The notes beneath the pieces were generated by a model. The model was not told the DNA's origin, did no database searches, and saw nothing but the letters and a program-made list of their open reading frames with translations. Position numbers and translations under genes: made by a program. Below, one piece after another: positions 37,780-47,374 of a stretch of DNA of 64,000 bases; the stretch's first letter is position 1, and the number at the start of each line of letters is the position of its first letter. The stretch lies in contig NZ_LDTZ01000013.1 in assembly GCF_001186365.1 (NCBI RefSeq), forward strand, positions 372,001 through 436,000, read 5' to 3'. Source of the stretch: Gordonia jacobaea. Its GTDB lineage: Bacteria > Actinomycetota > Actinomycetes > Mycobacteriales > Mycobacteriaceae.

Positions 37780-38901
37780 TCAGCTCTTCTTCGCGGCGGA
37801 GAGCTGCTCCTCGGTGGCACCGAGGAGATCGGTCCATGCGTCGACGAACTTCGACACGCCCTCGTCCTCGAGGACCTTGAACACGTCCGAGAAGTCGACG
37901 CCGACAGCGGCGATCGCGTCGAAGACCTCACGCGATTCCTGCGCGCGGCCCACGATCGACAACGTGTCGACCCAACCGTGGTCGGCGAACGCGTCCATGG
38001 TCTTGCCCGGCATGGTGTTGACGGTGTTCGGTGCGACGAGTTCGCTGACGTAGAGCGTGTCGGCGTAGTCGGGATTCTTGGTTCCCGTCGATGCCCACAG
38101 CGCACGCTGCGGCAGCGCTCCCTGTTCCCGGAGTGCGGCGAATCGTGAGTCGATCTCGAACGCCTGCTGGTAGGCGTGGTAGGCCAGACGCGCGTTCGCG
38201 AGTGCGGCAGAACCCTTGAGCTGCACGGCCTGTGGCGTGCCGATCGCGTCGAGACGCTTGTCTACCTCGGTGTCGACGCGGGAGACGAAGAACGACGCAA
38301 CCGAGTGGATCTTCGAGATGTCATGCCCCGCAGCGAGTGCGGCGTCGAGTCCGTTCAGGTAGGCGTCGATGACCTCCTGGTAGCGCTCGACCGAGAAGAT
38401 CAGGGTGACGTTCACGCTGATGCCCTCCGCGAGGGTGCGGGAGATCGCGGGCAGGCCCTCCTTGGTCGCCGGGATCTTGATCAGCGCGTTGGGACGGTCG
38501 ACGATCTTCCACAACTCCACGGCCTGCGCGGCCGTGTTGTCGGTGTCGTGTGCAAGGCGGGGATCGACCTCGATCGACACCCGACCGTCGAGTCCGTTGG
38601 TGCTGTCAAAGACGGGCTTGAGGACGTCGCAGGCGTTGCGGACGTCGTCGGTGGTCAGCGTCCGGACCGTGCTGTCGACATCGGTGTCGCGTGCGGCCAA
38701 CTCATTGATCTGGTCGTCGTACGCGGTGCCCTTCGACAATGCGGCCTGGAAGATCGACGGGTTGGTCGTCACGCCGACCACCGACTTGGTGTCAATCAGT
38801 TCCTGGAGCTGTCCCGAGCTGATCAGGTCTCGGGACAGGTCGTCCAGCCACACCGAAACCCCGGCTGCGGACAATTCTGCGAGCTTCTCGTTCTGTGTCA
38901 C
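37780..38901 (-). CDS. tal: Transaldolase
   Basis: 373 aa, the longer actinobacterial type. Transfers dihydroxyacetone units between sugar phosphates. The Schiff-base Lys is in [28 protein letters not shown] and [15 protein letters not shown] are also diagnostic. GTG 38901 is chosen because GGAGGAG lies just before it; upstream in-frame codons translate to a low-complexity, Arg/Pro-rich non-conserved stretch. Confidence 0.97.
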   Translation of the reverse strand: MTQNEKLAELSAAGVSVWLDDLSRDLISSGQLQELIDTKSVVGVTTNPSIFQAALSKGTAYDDQINELAARDTDVDSTVRTLTTDDVRNACDVLKPVFDSTNGLDGRVSIEVDPRLAHDTDNTAAQAVELWKIVDRPNALIKIPATKEGLPAISRTLAEGISVNVTLIFSVERYQEVIDAYLNGLDAALAAGHDISKIHSVASFFVSRVDTEVDKRLDAIGTPQAVQLKGSAALANARLAYHAYQQAFEIDSRFAALREQGALPQRALWASTGTKNPDYADTLYVSELVAPNTVNTMPGKTMDAFADHGWVDTLSIVGRAQESREVFDAIAAVGVDFSDVFKVLEDEGVSKFVDAWTDLLGATEEQLSAAKKS

Positions 38902-38920
38902 GGTTCTCTCCTCCGGCAGT

Positions 38921-38939
38921 GCGCCCCTTGTGGGGGCGC
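38921..38939 (-). terminator. Hairpin in the tkt-tal spacer
   Basis: Perfect 7-bp GC stem (GCGCCCC / GGGGCGC) with a 5-nt loop, located 20 bases before the tal start and just upstream of its Shine-Dalgarno. It could partly terminate or process the tkt transcript, setting different tkt and tal levels. No T-run. Confidence 0.35.
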
Positions 38940-38998
38940 CTCTAGTGGGTGTGCCTCGGTTGGGATTTCGATGTTCAGTTATGGATCTCGTCCGGCGA

Positions 38999-41077
38999 TC
39001 AGCCCGCGACTGCGCGTAGCGACGCCGCGACGACGGCTTCGGCGGTGATGCCGAACTTCTCGTAGAGCACCTTGTAGTCGGCCGATGCGCCGTAGTGCTC
39101 GAGCGACACGATCTGGTCGCCATTGCCCACCCAGCGGTACCACGGCATCGCGATACCGGCCTCGACCGAAACCCGCGGCACTGCGGGGGGCAGCACCGAG
39201 TCGCGGTAGCCCTGTGGCTGTTCGTCGAACCACTCCATGCTCGGCATGGACACCACACGGGCCGCGATTCCCTTCTCGGCCAGAGTCTTCTGCGCCTCGA
39301 GCGCCAACTGCACCTCGGAGCCGGTGCCGATGATGACGACCTGCGCGTCGTCGTCCGAGTCGCTGAGTACGTACGCGCCTGCGGCAACTCCCTCGACCGA
39401 CGTTCCCTCGAGAACCGGAACGTTCTGTCGGGTGAGCACCAGGCCGACGGGATGGTTGCGACGCGTCAGCAGGTGCGCCCACGCCGCCGCCGTCTCGTTG
39501 GCATCAGCCGGACGTACGACGTCGAGGTGGGGGATGGCACGCAGTGCGGCGAGATGCTCGACGGGCTGATGGGTCGGGCCGTCTTCGCCGAGTCCGATGG
39601 AATCGTGCGTCCACACGTAGATCGGATCGATCTCCATGAGAGAAGCCAGTCGGACCGATGGACGCATGTAGTCGGCGAACTGCAGGAACGTGCCGCCGTA
39701 GGCGCGCGTCGGTCCGTGCAGCACGATTCCGGAGAGCACCGCGCCCATCGCATGCTCGCGGATACCGAAGTGCAGCGTGCGGCCGTAGGGATTGGCCGAC
39801 CACTTCTTGGTGGAGATCGCGGTCGGGCCGAACGACGCCGCCCCGTCCATGGTGGTGTTGTTCGAGCCCGCGAGGTCGGCCGAACCGCCCCACAGTTCCG
39901 GCAGGATGCCACCGAGCGCCGAGAGCACCTTGCCCGACGCCGCGCGGGTCGCGAGATCTTTGTCGCCGGGAGCCCACGTCGGGATCACGTCGCGCCATCC
40001 CTCGGGTAGCTCGTGTGCGTGCAGACGGTCGAACAGCTTCTTGTTCTCGGGATTGGCGCTCGCCCAGGCGTCGAACGCCGGCGTCCACGATTCCTTGGCC
40101 TCGATCCCGCGCTCGACGAGCTTGCGGGTGTGGCTGATGACCTCTTCGGAGACGTCGAAGTTCTTGTCGGGATCGAATCCGAGGGCTTCCTTGGTCTTGG
40201 CGACCTCGTCGGCGCCGAGAGCCGAACCGTGGATGGCGCCGGTGTTCATCTTGTCGGGAGCGGGGTAGCCGATGATGGTGCGCACGCAGATGAGCGACGG
40301 CTTGTCGGTGACCTTCTTGGCCGCCTCGATTGCCGCTTCGATCGCCACGACGTCCTCGCCGCTCTCGACCGTCTGCACGTGCCAGCCGTACGCCTCGTAG
40401 CGCAGCGGGGTGTTCTCGCCGAGCGCGATGGTGGTGTCGTCTTCGATGGAGATCTGGTTCTGGTCGTAGAACACGATCAGGTTGCCCAGTTCCTGGGTGC
40501 CCGCGAGCGAGGACGCCTCGGACGTCACGCCCTCTTCGATGTCGCCGTCGGAGGCGATGACGTAGATGAAGTGGTCGAACGGGCTGGCACCCGGCGCGGC
40601 GTCGGGGTCGAAGAGGCCACGTTCGTAACGCGACGCCATGCTCATGCCCACGGCCGACGCGAGTCCCTGACCCAGCGGACCCGTCGTGATCTCGACGCCC
40701 TTGGTGTGACGGAACTCGGGGTGTCCCGGCGTCAGCGACTCCCAGGTGCGGAGTGCTTCGAGGTCGGCGAGTTCAAGGCCGAATCCGCCGAGGTAGAGCT
40801 GGATGTACTGCGTGAGGCTCGAGTGTCCACACGACAGGACGAAACGGTCACGACCGACCCAGGTGGTGTCGACCGGGTCGTGACGCATGACGCGCTGGTA
40901 CAGCGTGTAAGCGAGCGGAGCAAGACTCATCGCGGTGCCGGGGTGGCCGTTGCCGACCTTCTGGACGGCGTCGGCGGCAAGAATGCGAGCCGTATTGACC
41001 GCACGCGTGTCCACGTCGGACCAGTCCTCGGGGTAGGCCGCCTCGGTGCGTTCGCGGATCTCGTCGGTATCAGCCAC
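38999..41077 (-). CDS. tkt: Transketolase
   Basis: 692 aa. TPP enzyme moving two-carbon units between sugar phosphates. TPP-binding region [18 protein letters not shown]...[13 protein letters not shown]-terminal [19 protein letters not shown]; pyrimidine domain with HEHAM-like region [14 protein letters not shown]; and [15 protein letters not shown]. The GTG at 41077 ([10 protein letters not shown]) has AGGAG nearby; the frame is open to 41149 but the extra N-terminus looks non-conserved. First gene of the minus-strand pentose phosphate operon. Confidence 0.96.
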   Translation of the reverse strand: MADTDEIRERTEAAYPEDWSDVDTRAVNTARILAADAVQKVGNGHPGTAMSLAPLAYTLYQRVMRHDPVDTTWVGRDRFVLSCGHSSLTQYIQLYLGGFGLELADLEALRTWESLTPGHPEFRHTKGVEITTGPLGQGLASAVGMSMASRYERGLFDPDAAPGASPFDHFIYVIASDGDIEEGVTSEASSLAGTQELGNLIVFYDQNQISIEDDTTIALGENTPLRYEAYGWHVQTVESGEDVVAIEAAIEAAKKVTDKPSLICVRTIIGYPAPDKMNTGAIHGSALGADEVAKTKEALGFDPDKNFDVSEEVISHTRKLVERGIEAKESWTPAFDAWASANPENKKLFDRLHAHELPEGWRDVIPTWAPGDKDLATRAASGKVLSALGGILPELWGGSADLAGSNNTTMDGAASFGPTAISTKKWSANPYGRTLHFGIREHAMGAVLSGIVLHGPTRAYGGTFLQFADYMRPSVRLASLMEIDPIYVWTHDSIGLGEDGPTHQPVEHLAALRAIPHLDVVRPADANETAAAWAHLLTRRNHPVGLVLTRQNVPVLEGTSVEGVAAGAYVLSDSDDDAQVVIIGTGSEVQLALEAQKTLAEKGIAARVVSMPSMEWFDEQPQGYRDSVLPPAVPRVSVEAGIAMPWYRWVGNGDQIVSLEHYGASADYKVLYEKFGITAEAVVAASLRAVAG

Positions 41078-41388
41078 GTGTGCCGTCTCCTGTACGTGTT
41101 GGTGTGCCTGCGTGATGCGTGTGGTGCTGGTGTGTCGGGCGAACGCCAACTCGCGGGCGTTACGTCCGAGTGCTGATGCAGGGCCTTTCGACCCACGATG
41201 ACCAGAGTAATCGGCTAGTGCCGTCGGTGTGGGGGGTGGCCGGTAACGATCGTCATGTCAGCCGGTCGTCGCAGGTCGCCGGCGGCGCGGAGCCTCAATT
41301 CTTTGATCGAACACCCCAGCGTCTACCATGCTGAGTAGTAGTCGGAAATGCCCGCGAGCCGAATCGTCGGCGGGGCAGGGGAGTTGAC
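41078..41388. promoter_or_regulatory. Divergent tkt / ctaB promoter region
   Basis: 311 bp without a gene. On the plus strand TTGATC (41303-41308) and CATGCT (41327-41332), 18 bp apart, could drive ctaB with a leader of about 50 nt. I see no equally clear promoter for tkt on the minus strand. No strong palindrome was noticed. Confidence 0.4.
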
Positions 41389-42402
41389 GTGAGGATCGGT
41401 GAGCGTGTGAGCGGAGATGGTTCCGCCACTTCTCGCGGCACGTCCGAGGTGGATTCTGACCGCCCCGTCAGCGAATCGAACACGACCGTCGGCACGAGTC
41501 TCGTCGCTCGCGTTCGCGGCACGGTGATGGCCTATATCGCGCTCACCAAGCCTCGTGTCATCGAATTGCTGCTGGTGGCGACGATCCCGGTCATGCTGCA
41601 GGCAGATCGTGGACACGTCGACCTCAGAATCATCGCGTTCACGCTGCTCGGTGGCTGGTTGGGCGCGGCGAGCGCGAACACGCTCAACATGGTCGTCGAC
41701 GCCGACATCGACAAGAAGATGCGACGCACCGCGAAGCGTCCGCTGGCTCGTCACGCGGTGACGAGAACCAACGCGTTGATCTTCGGATTGCTGCTCTGGG
41801 TGGCCTCGTTCGCTGTCCTGTGGTGGTCGGCGAACCTCCTGAGCGCGCTGCTCGTGTCCGCCACGATCATTTTCTACGTCGGTGTGTACACGCTGATTCT
41901 CAAGCGTCGTACCTGGCAGAACGTGGTGTGGGGCGGCGCGGCCGGATGTATGCCGACGTTGGTCGGCTGGGCTGCGGTCACTGGTTCGCTCAGTTGGCAG
42001 CCGATCGTGCTGTTCGGTGTGATCTTCTTCTGGACGCCGCCGCATACCTGGGCACTGGCAATGCGCTACCGCGAGGACTACAAGGCCGCGGGCGTGCCGA
42101 TGCTGCCGGTGATCGCCACCGAAGAGCACGTCACCCGCCAGATCCTCATCTACACGTGGCTCACGGTGATCTGCTCGTTCCTGCTCATCGGAGCGGCGAG
42201 CTGGATCTACGCCGGCGTCGCCGTGGTGGCGGGCGTGTGGTTCCTCAACCGGGTGCACAAGCTCTATCGCGACACTCGACGCGGCGTCGAGGTGGCACCG
42301 TTGAAGGTGTTCCTGCAGTCGAACGAGTATCTCGCGGCCCTGTTCTGCGGACTCGCCATCGACGCCGTGGTCAACCTGCCGACCATCGCCAGCTACTTCT
42401 GA
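41389..42402 (+). CDS. ctaB: Protoheme IX farnesyltransferase (heme O synthase)
   Basis: 337 aa with about eight or nine membrane helices. Adds farnesyl to heme B to make heme O for the aa3-type cytochrome oxidase. The prenyl-diphosphate motif N-x-x-x-D-x-x-x-D is in [20 protein letters not shown], and the second acidic region in [19 protein letters not shown] 41389 has AGGGGAG upstream. The hydrophilic N-terminal 45 residues are typical of actinobacteria. Its partner ctaA lies 2 kb downstream on the other strand. Confidence 0.95.
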   Translation: MRIGERVSGDGSATSRGTSEVDSDRPVSESNTTVGTSLVARVRGTVMAYIALTKPRVIELLLVATIPVMLQADRGHVDLRIIAFTLLGGWLGAASANTLNMVVDADIDKKMRRTAKRPLARHAVTRTNALIFGLLLWVASFAVLWWSANLLSALLVSATIIFYVGVYTLILKRRTWQNVVWGGAAGCMPTLVGWAAVTGSLSWQPIVLFGVIFFWTPPHTWALAMRYREDYKAAGVPMLPVIATEEHVTRQILIYTWLTVICSFLLIGAASWIYAGVAVVAGVWFLNRVHKLYRDTRRGVEVAPLKVFLQSNEYLAALFCGLAIDAVVNLPTIASYF

Positions 42403-42430
42403 CGAGTGGCCGCAGGTCGGCGTCACCGCC

Positions 42431-43393
42431 TCACGGAATGAGTGCGGTGGCTCCCGTTGTGATCCGGTTCTCCAGGTCGGTTTGAGCCTGCGCGGCGTCG
42501 GCGAGGCGATACTCCTGACCGACGCGGGCATCGAGGCCGTCGAGAACAGCGTCGAAGTACTCACCCGAACGCCACCGCAATTCGTCGGTGTCGGCGATGA
42601 AATGGCCGAGCGTCGGACGCGTCACCGACAGCGAGCCCGCCGGATTGAGTCGCTGGATATCGAACGGTGGGACAGGGCCGCTGGCCGCGCCGAACACGAC
42701 GACGATCCCGCGGACCGCGGTCGAGGCGAGTGACTGTTCGAAGGTGTCGGCTCCGACGCCGTCGTACACCACCGGGACCCCCTTGCCGTCGGTGAGGTCA
42801 CGGACCTGACCGACGAGGTCGTCGCCGTATCGCAGGACATGGTCGGCACCCGCCTGCGCCGACAAAGCTGCCTTCTCGTCTGTCGACACGGTGGTGATCA
42901 CCGTGATGCCACGACGTTTGGCGAGTTGCGTCAGGATCAGGCCGACGCCCCCGGCGCCCGCGTGCAGCAGGATCGTGTCACCGGCCGCTGGGTGTGCACT
43001 GCCGTCGAGCGGATAGTGGGCGGTGAGGCCGCGCAGCATCGTCGAGCCCGCCACGACGTCGGGAACACCGTCGGGGACCGGGATGGCACGGGCGGAGCGC
43101 ACCGCAACGAGTTCGCCGTACGAACCCGGTGCGTCGACCCAGGCGATTCGTTGGCCGGGCTCGAGGTCGGTGACGTCGCTGCCGACCGCGACGATCTCGC
43201 CTGCGCCCTCGGTGCCCGGAACATACGGCGGGGTCGACGGGTACATGCCACGCCGTAGATAGGTGTCGATGAAGTTGACCCCGATGGCGGTGGTCCGCGC
43301 GATCACCTCGTCACGAGCCGGGATGGGGTCGTCGACGGTCCCGTAGTTGAGCACCTCGGGACCGCCGTGATGTGTCACCTGAATTGCGCGCAT
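42431..43393 (-). CDS. Quinone oxidoreductase (zinc-free MDR family)
   Basis: 320 aa. Medium-chain dehydrogenase/reductase fold: GroES-like N-terminal domain (residues about 1-120), then the NADPH-binding HAGAGGVGLILTQLAKRRG. Zinc-binding residues of alcohol dehydrogenases are absent, and the sequence fits NADPH:quinone reductase (qor, Rv1454c-like, recalled). Substrate not predictable from sequence. ATG 43393. Convergent with ctaB; separated by 54 bases from the next minus-strand gene upstream. Confidence 0.88.
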   Translation of the reverse strand: MRAIQVTHHGGPEVLNYGTVDDPIPARDEVIARTTAIGVNFIDTYLRRGMYPSTPPYVPGTEGAGEIVAVGSDVTDLEPGQRIAWVDAPGSYGELVAVRSARAIPVPDGVPDVVAGSTMLRGLTAHYPLDGSAHPAAGDTILLHAGAGGVGLILTQLAKRRGITVITTVSTDEKAALSAQAGADHVLRYGDDLVGQVRDLTDGKGVPVVYDGVGADTFEQSLASTAVRGIVVVFGAASGPVPPFDIQRLNPAGSLSVTRPTLGHFIADTDELRWRSGEYFDAVLDGLDARVGQEYRLADAAQAQTDLENRITTGATALIP

Positions 43394-43447
43394 GAGTCGT
43401 TTCTACACGGCGCCGAATTGTGGCCGTCGCCGGTACCGAACGCCACG

Positions 43448-43966
43448 CTAGAGGTCCGACTCGCTGCTGGAGTTCCTCGTGCCGACGACCGGCGGATCCA
43501 CCGACCACGGGAAGTTGATCCACTTGTCCGTGGTGCGCCAGCAGTAGTCGGGAGTCGTGATGGTGTGCGGCTTCTGGAAGATCACCGCATTGCGGACCTC
43601 GGCGACGCGCCCCTGCTGTTCGCAGAAGTCGTCGACCAGTTTGAGGGTCTTCCCGGAGTCTGCGACGTCGTCGACGACAAGCACCCGCTGATCGTGCAGG
43701 CCGCTGCTCTCGAGTAGTGAGGGGAGCATCACGGGCTCGGACAGCGTCTCACCGATGCCGGTGTAGAACTCGACGTTGAGCGACAGCATCAGCTTGCAGT
43801 CGAGCGCGTATGCCATTGCTCCGGCGGGGATGAGGCCGCCGCGAGCTATCCCGATGATGATGTCGGGGACGTACCCGTCGTCTGCGACCATCTGGGCCAG
43901 CTCGCGGCAGGCGACGCCGTTGAGTTCCCAGGTGAGGATTTCGCGCTCCTGCGCGGGCGAGTTCAT
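43448..43966 (-). CDS. Phosphoribosyltransferase (hypoxanthine/guanine type)
   Basis: 172 aa. Type I phosphoribosyltransferase fold with the PRPP-binding motif RVLVVDDVADSGKTLKLV and the preceding IIIGIARGGLIPAGAMAYAL. It resembles small xanthine/guanine phosphoribosyltransferase-like proteins; probable purine salvage, but the base specificity is uncertain. ATG 43966 is used; a GTG two codons upstream is possible. Divergent from the 125-aa gene at 44046. Confidence 0.82.
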   Translation of the reverse strand: MNSPAQEREILTWELNGVACRELAQMVADDGYVPDIIIGIARGGLIPAGAMAYALDCKLMLSLNVEFYTGIGETLSEPVMLPSLLESSGLHDQRVLVVDDVADSGKTLKLVDDFCEQQGRVAEVRNAVIFQKPHTITTPDYCWRTTDKWINFPWSVDPPVVGTRNSSSESDL

Positions 43967-44030
43967 GAACACAACTCTGCCAAGTCTGCGGCTGCCGCAC
44001 ACCTCGGATGGGCCACCGGCCGTCGGTCGG

Positions 44031-44036
44031 TATGCT
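44031..44036 (+). promoter_or_regulatory. -10 box (TATGCT), near-leaderless layout
   Basis: TATGCT lies 9 bases before ATG 44046, with no Shine-Dalgarno sequence, so the leader would be only a few bases. Confidence 0.5.
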
Positions 44037-44045
44037 CTACAGACC

Positions 44046-44423
44046 ATGAGCGATGTGCAGACCACCGAAAAGGCCGAGAGCTCGACACCGCCGGTCAAGG
44101 CGCCCGCCGAGGTCGTCGCCTCGATCAAGAAGTTCGTCGCGGGCGAGGGCGGCGCTGCCAAGGCGGTCCTGCAGCCCATCGGCACCGCCGGGGTACGCAT
44201 CACGCTCGTCGGCGAGTCCGACGGATACCTCGGCGACCGGGTCGTCGACGACATCGCGACCGCACATGCCGTCGTCGACGCCGTACCGGGCCTCGAGATC
44301 GGGGAGTGGGATCGGGAGCTGACGTCGAAGGCAACCGTGTCGCCCGAGCACTATCGCAAGATGGCCGGCTGGGTCGCCCATTCCGAGCACTTCCCCAAGG
44401 CGCGCAACAGCGCGATCATCTGA
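44046..44423 (+). CDS. Conserved hypothetical protein, 125 aa
   Basis: Not recognised. Soluble, with no signal peptide or membrane helix. A disordered Glu/Pro-rich N-terminus (residues 1-20) precedes a compact alpha/beta domain (SIKKFVAGEGGAAKAVLQPIGTAGVRITLVGESDGYLGDR...) that ends in a region rich in Trp and His (HYRKMAGWVAHSEHFPKARN). It stands alone between a divergent phosphoribosyltransferase gene and convergent ctaA. Confidence 0.8.
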   Translation: MSDVQTTEKAESSTPPVKAPAEVVASIKKFVAGEGGAAKAVLQPIGTAGVRITLVGESDGYLGDRVVDDIATAHAVVDAVPGLEIGEWDRELTSKATVSPEHYRKMAGWVAHSEHFPKARNSAII

Positions 44424-44444
44424 CAGTCCAGCAGGCGTGCCCGG

Positions 44445-45485
44445 TCAGTTGACGGGTGCGTCGCTGACTTCGCGTCGGGTGGAATCCTGCTGATCGCGAC
44501 CCGCCCGCTGGTCGCTGCCGAACCACAGCACCAGCCAGGTGGCGCCGATCATCAACAGCGCGCTTCCGAGCATGTGCGCGATGACCAACACCATCGGTAG
44601 GTCCTTGGCGTACTGAATGCCACCGATCACGCCCTGGAGTGCCAGCAGCCCGACGTAGATGAGCGCGGCGCGGGTCTGGGGCATGCGGAGCACCCGTGCG
44701 GTGACGGCGCCTGCCAGTGCAAGACCCACGAGCACGAACACGAAGTCGGCGTGCAGTTGCGTCATCGCGCTCGGATCGAGTCCATTGCGCGGCGCATCGG
44801 CATCACCGGCATGCGGCCCCGATCCGGTGACGATGGTCCCGACGTAGATGGTCGCCCAGGTGAGCACGTAGATCAGCCATGAGAGGGCGCTGCCGAGGCG
44901 AGCTGCCACGACGTTGGTCGACTTCTCCCGCTCGTACGGAGAGGTACGGAACACCAAGACGGTTGCCGCCGATACCAACGCCATCGACAAGACAAAGTGC
45001 AGCGAGACGACCCACGGATTCAGGTCGGTGAGCACGGAGATGCCGCCGATGACAGCTTGGAACGGGATGCCGAGCGCGATGAGTGTCGCCAGCCAGCGGT
45101 CGCCGGGCGTCGAGCCGCGTCGGCGGAACACGGCGAGCCATGTGCCGATGGCCACGACGACCAGGACCCAGGTGAGCATCCGGTTTCCGAACTCGATGGC
45201 TCCGTGCATCCCGAGCGCCTGATGCGGAACGAAGGAACCGTCGGTGCACTGGGGCCACGTCGGGCAGCCGAGGCCGGAACCGGTGAGACGCACCGCGCCC
45301 CCGGTGACGACGATGCCGACGTTGACCACCAGCTGTGCGATTGCCCAGCCGTAGACGAAACGCGCCGTCGGATCTGCGAATCCGGGGACGCGGCCCAACA
45401 GGCCACGACGCCGAGTCGTGGTGTCCAGCGATTCGGCATCGTTGGACTCGGGGGAGCGCTCGGTACGGGTTTCTGACGTCGTCAT
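44445..45485 (-). CDS. ctaA: Heme A synthase-like membrane protein
   Basis: 346 aa, eight predicted membrane helices in two similar four-helix halves. Oxidises the C8 methyl of heme O to make heme A. The first-half His motif GMHGAIEFGNRML and the His in the second half (LHADFVFVLVGLALAG, AHMLGSALLM) are the expected heme ligands; the loop cysteines CPTWPQC match the actinobacterial/Bacillus type. ATG 45485 overlaps the ABC permease stop. Works with CtaB encoded nearby. Confidence 0.93.
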   Translation of the reverse strand: MTTSETRTERSPESNDAESLDTTTRRRGLLGRVPGFADPTARFVYGWAIAQLVVNVGIVVTGGAVRLTGSGLGCPTWPQCTDGSFVPHQALGMHGAIEFGNRMLTWVLVVVAIGTWLAVFRRRGSTPGDRWLATLIALGIPFQAVIGGISVLTDLNPWVVSLHFVLSMALVSAATVLVFRTSPYEREKSTNVVAARLGSALSWLIYVLTWATIYVGTIVTGSGPHAGDADAPRNGLDPSAMTQLHADFVFVLVGLALAGAVTARVLRMPQTRAALIYVGLLALQGVIGGIQYAKDLPMVLVIAHMLGSALLMIGATWLVLWFGSDQRAGRDQQDSTRREVSDAPVN

Positions 45486-46288
45486 TGGAATCGGAACCAC
45501 CTCACTGCCAGCGCCGAGCCGACGACGGCCCAGGCCAGCAAAACCACTACGCCGAAGACGTCGACACGTCCGTCGGCAGCTTGTTGTAGCGCTTCGGTCA
45601 ACGCGCCGGACGGCACGACGCGCGCCACCCACCACACGGAGTCGGGTACGCGCGACGACATCACGACGAGGCTGCCGATGCCCAGCATCGCGAACCACAG
45701 GAGATTCGCCAGCGCCAGGACGACCTCTGCCTTGAGTGTTCCGCCGAGCAGCAACCCGAGGGCCGAGAACGCAGCCGTGCCCAGCGCGATGACGAAGGCG
45801 CCGATCAGTAGGCCGACGGGTTCGGGACGCCATCCGAATGCAAAGCCGATCGCTCCGAGCAGGATTGCCTGTGCGATGACGACGATGACGACGGCCATCG
45901 CTTTGCCCGCGATGATGCCCCACCGCGGAATCGGCGTCGCCCCAAGTCTTTTCAGTGCGCCGTACCGTCGGTCGAACCCGACGGCGATGGCCTGTCCGGT
46001 GAATGCGGTCGACATGACCGCGACGGTCAGGATGGCGGGCACGAACGTCGCTGCGCGCTCGGCATTGGTCGTGCCGAGGTCGGTGTCGAGGGGTAGCAGG
46101 CACAAGCCGATCAACAGTGTGATCGGGATGAACATGGTCAGCAGGAGTTGCTCACCGTTGCGGAGCAGCAGGGTCAACTCGAGCCGCGTCTGTGCGGCGA
46201 GCATGGCGGGAAGCGACGCGGGCTGCGGGTTCGGCGCGAAGGTTCCCGGCGGGAACTGCGACGTCGACCGTGTGCGTGCGGCGGTCAT
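45482..46288 (-). CDS. ABC-2 type transporter permease
   Basis: 268 aa with six predicted membrane helices (for example LLLTMFIPITLLIGLCLLPL, AVVIVVIAQAILLGAIGFAFG, VVVLLAWAVVGSALAV). Fits the ABC-2 (DrrB-like) permease family. Its ATG overlaps the ATPase stop (46285-46288), so the two make one exporter. The matching gene in M. tuberculosis (Rv1457c, recalled) is in the same place next to ctaA. The substrate is unknown; a link to cytochrome oxidase or envelope assembly is only suggested by position. Confidence 0.9.
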   Translation of the reverse strand: MTAARTRSTSQFPPGTFAPNPQPASLPAMLAAQTRLELTLLLRNGEQLLLTMFIPITLLIGLCLLPLDTDLGTTNAERAATFVPAILTVAVMSTAFTGQAIAVGFDRRYGALKRLGATPIPRWGIIAGKAMAVVIVVIAQAILLGAIGFAFGWRPEPVGLLIGAFVIALGTAAFSALGLLLGGTLKAEVVLALANLLWFAMLGIGSLVVMSSRVPDSVWWVARVVPSGALTEALQQAADGRVDVFGVVVLLAWAVVGSALAVRWFRFQ

Positions 46289-47301
46289 CGACGCAACTCC
46301 CGTCCGGTGAGGTCGAGGAAGACGTCTTCGAGGCTGCGGGTCTCGACGCGCAGGTCGGTGGCGAGAACGTTGATCTTGGCGCACCACGCGGTCACCGTCG
46401 CCAACACCTGTGGTGTCACGTCGCCGCTGACCAGGTAATTGCCGGGCAGCGGTTCGGTGCACCGATAGTCCTCGGGCAAAGCGAGTTCGAGCATCGTGAG
46501 GTCGAGTCCGCGCGGGGCGGTGAACCGCAGTTCGTTCTCGGCTCCGCGGCTGGTCAACTCCGCCGGGGTGCCGTTCGCGACGACCTTCCCGTGGTCGATG
46601 ATCACGACCTGGTCGGCGAGTTCTTCTGCTTCGTCCATGAGGTGTGTGGTGAGCAACACCGAGACGCCGTCGCCGCGCAGGCGGTCGATGATCTCCCAGA
46701 CCACCAGGCGTGCCTGGGCGTCGAGTCCCGCGGTGGGTTCGTCGAGGAAGACCAGTTCCGGTCGGCCGACGATGGCGCACGCGAGCGAAAGCCGCTGCTG
46801 CTGACCGCCGGAGAGACGTCGGAACGGGGTACGCGCGGCCGATTCGAGACCGAGGGCGCCCAGCAGCCAGTCGGGATCGATGGGGTCGGCCGAGTAGGCG
46901 GCGCACAGGCGCAGCATCTCCTCGGCGCGAGCGCCGGGATATGCGCCGCCGCCCTGCAGCATGACCCCGATCCGCGTGCGGAGTCGATCGTTGTCACGCC
47001 AGGGATCGAGGCCGAGTACCGACACACTGCCCTCGTCGGCGTGGAGGAATCCCTCACAGATCTCCACCGTCGTGGTCTTGCCCGCGCCGTTGGGACCGAG
47101 GAGTGCCAGGACGGTTCCGGTCTCCAGATCGAGGTCGAGGCCGTCGACGGCGGCACGGTCGTCGTATCGCTTCACCAGTCCGCGTACGCGGAGTGCGGCG
47201 TCGGGTTCTGTCGTCGCGTCCGTCGATACGGATCCGCGAGGGCGACGATCGGTCATCGGATCGTCTGCCGGAGATGGTGAAGGTGAAGCCGTGCTGCGCA
47301 C
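46285..47301 (-). CDS. ABC transporter ATP-binding protein (DrrA-like)
   Basis: 338 aa. Walker A GPNGAGKTTT, Q-loop VMLQGGG, signature LSGGQQQRL, Walker B LVFLDEPTAGLD and H-loop TTHLMDEAEEL. A C-terminal extension of about 90 residues is typical of DrrA-type exporters. GTG 47301 is preferred: a -10 box (TAGTCT on the minus strand, 47308-47313) ends 6 bases before it, implying a leaderless message; ATG 47256 is the alternative. Pairs with the following permease. Confidence 0.92.
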   Translation of the reverse strand: MRSTASPSPSPADDPMTDRRPRGSVSTDATTEPDAALRVRGLVKRYDDRAAVDGLDLDLETGTVLALLGPNGAGKTTTVEICEGFLHADEGSVSVLGLDPWRDNDRLRTRIGVMLQGGGAYPGARAEEMLRLCAAYSADPIDPDWLLGALGLESAARTPFRRLSGGQQQRLSLACAIVGRPELVFLDEPTAGLDAQARLVVWEIIDRLRGDGVSVLLTTHLMDEAEELADQVVIIDHGKVVANGTPAELTSRGAENELRFTAPRGLDLTMLELALPEDYRCTEPLPGNYLVSGDVTPQVLATVTAWCAKINVLATDLRVETRSLEDVFLDLTGRELRR

Positions 47302-47307
47302 ACGCCA

Positions 47308-47313
47308 AGACTA
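47308..47313 (-). promoter_or_regulatory. -10 box (TAGTCT) for the ABC ATPase gene, leaderless layout
   Basis: TAGTCT on the minus strand ends 6 bases upstream of GTG 47301. Confidence 0.5.
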
Positions 47314-47374
47314 TGCGTTGAGGGGTGCTGGAGAGAAAACGGTGTTCCCTGGGACACCCCCGTGCTCGACGTCG

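Noticed and set aside
37780-39387. N-terminally extended transaldolase
   Set aside because: The extra codons overlap tkt on the same strand in another frame and encode Arg/Pro-rich sequence; GTG 38901 has a strong Shine-Dalgarno.
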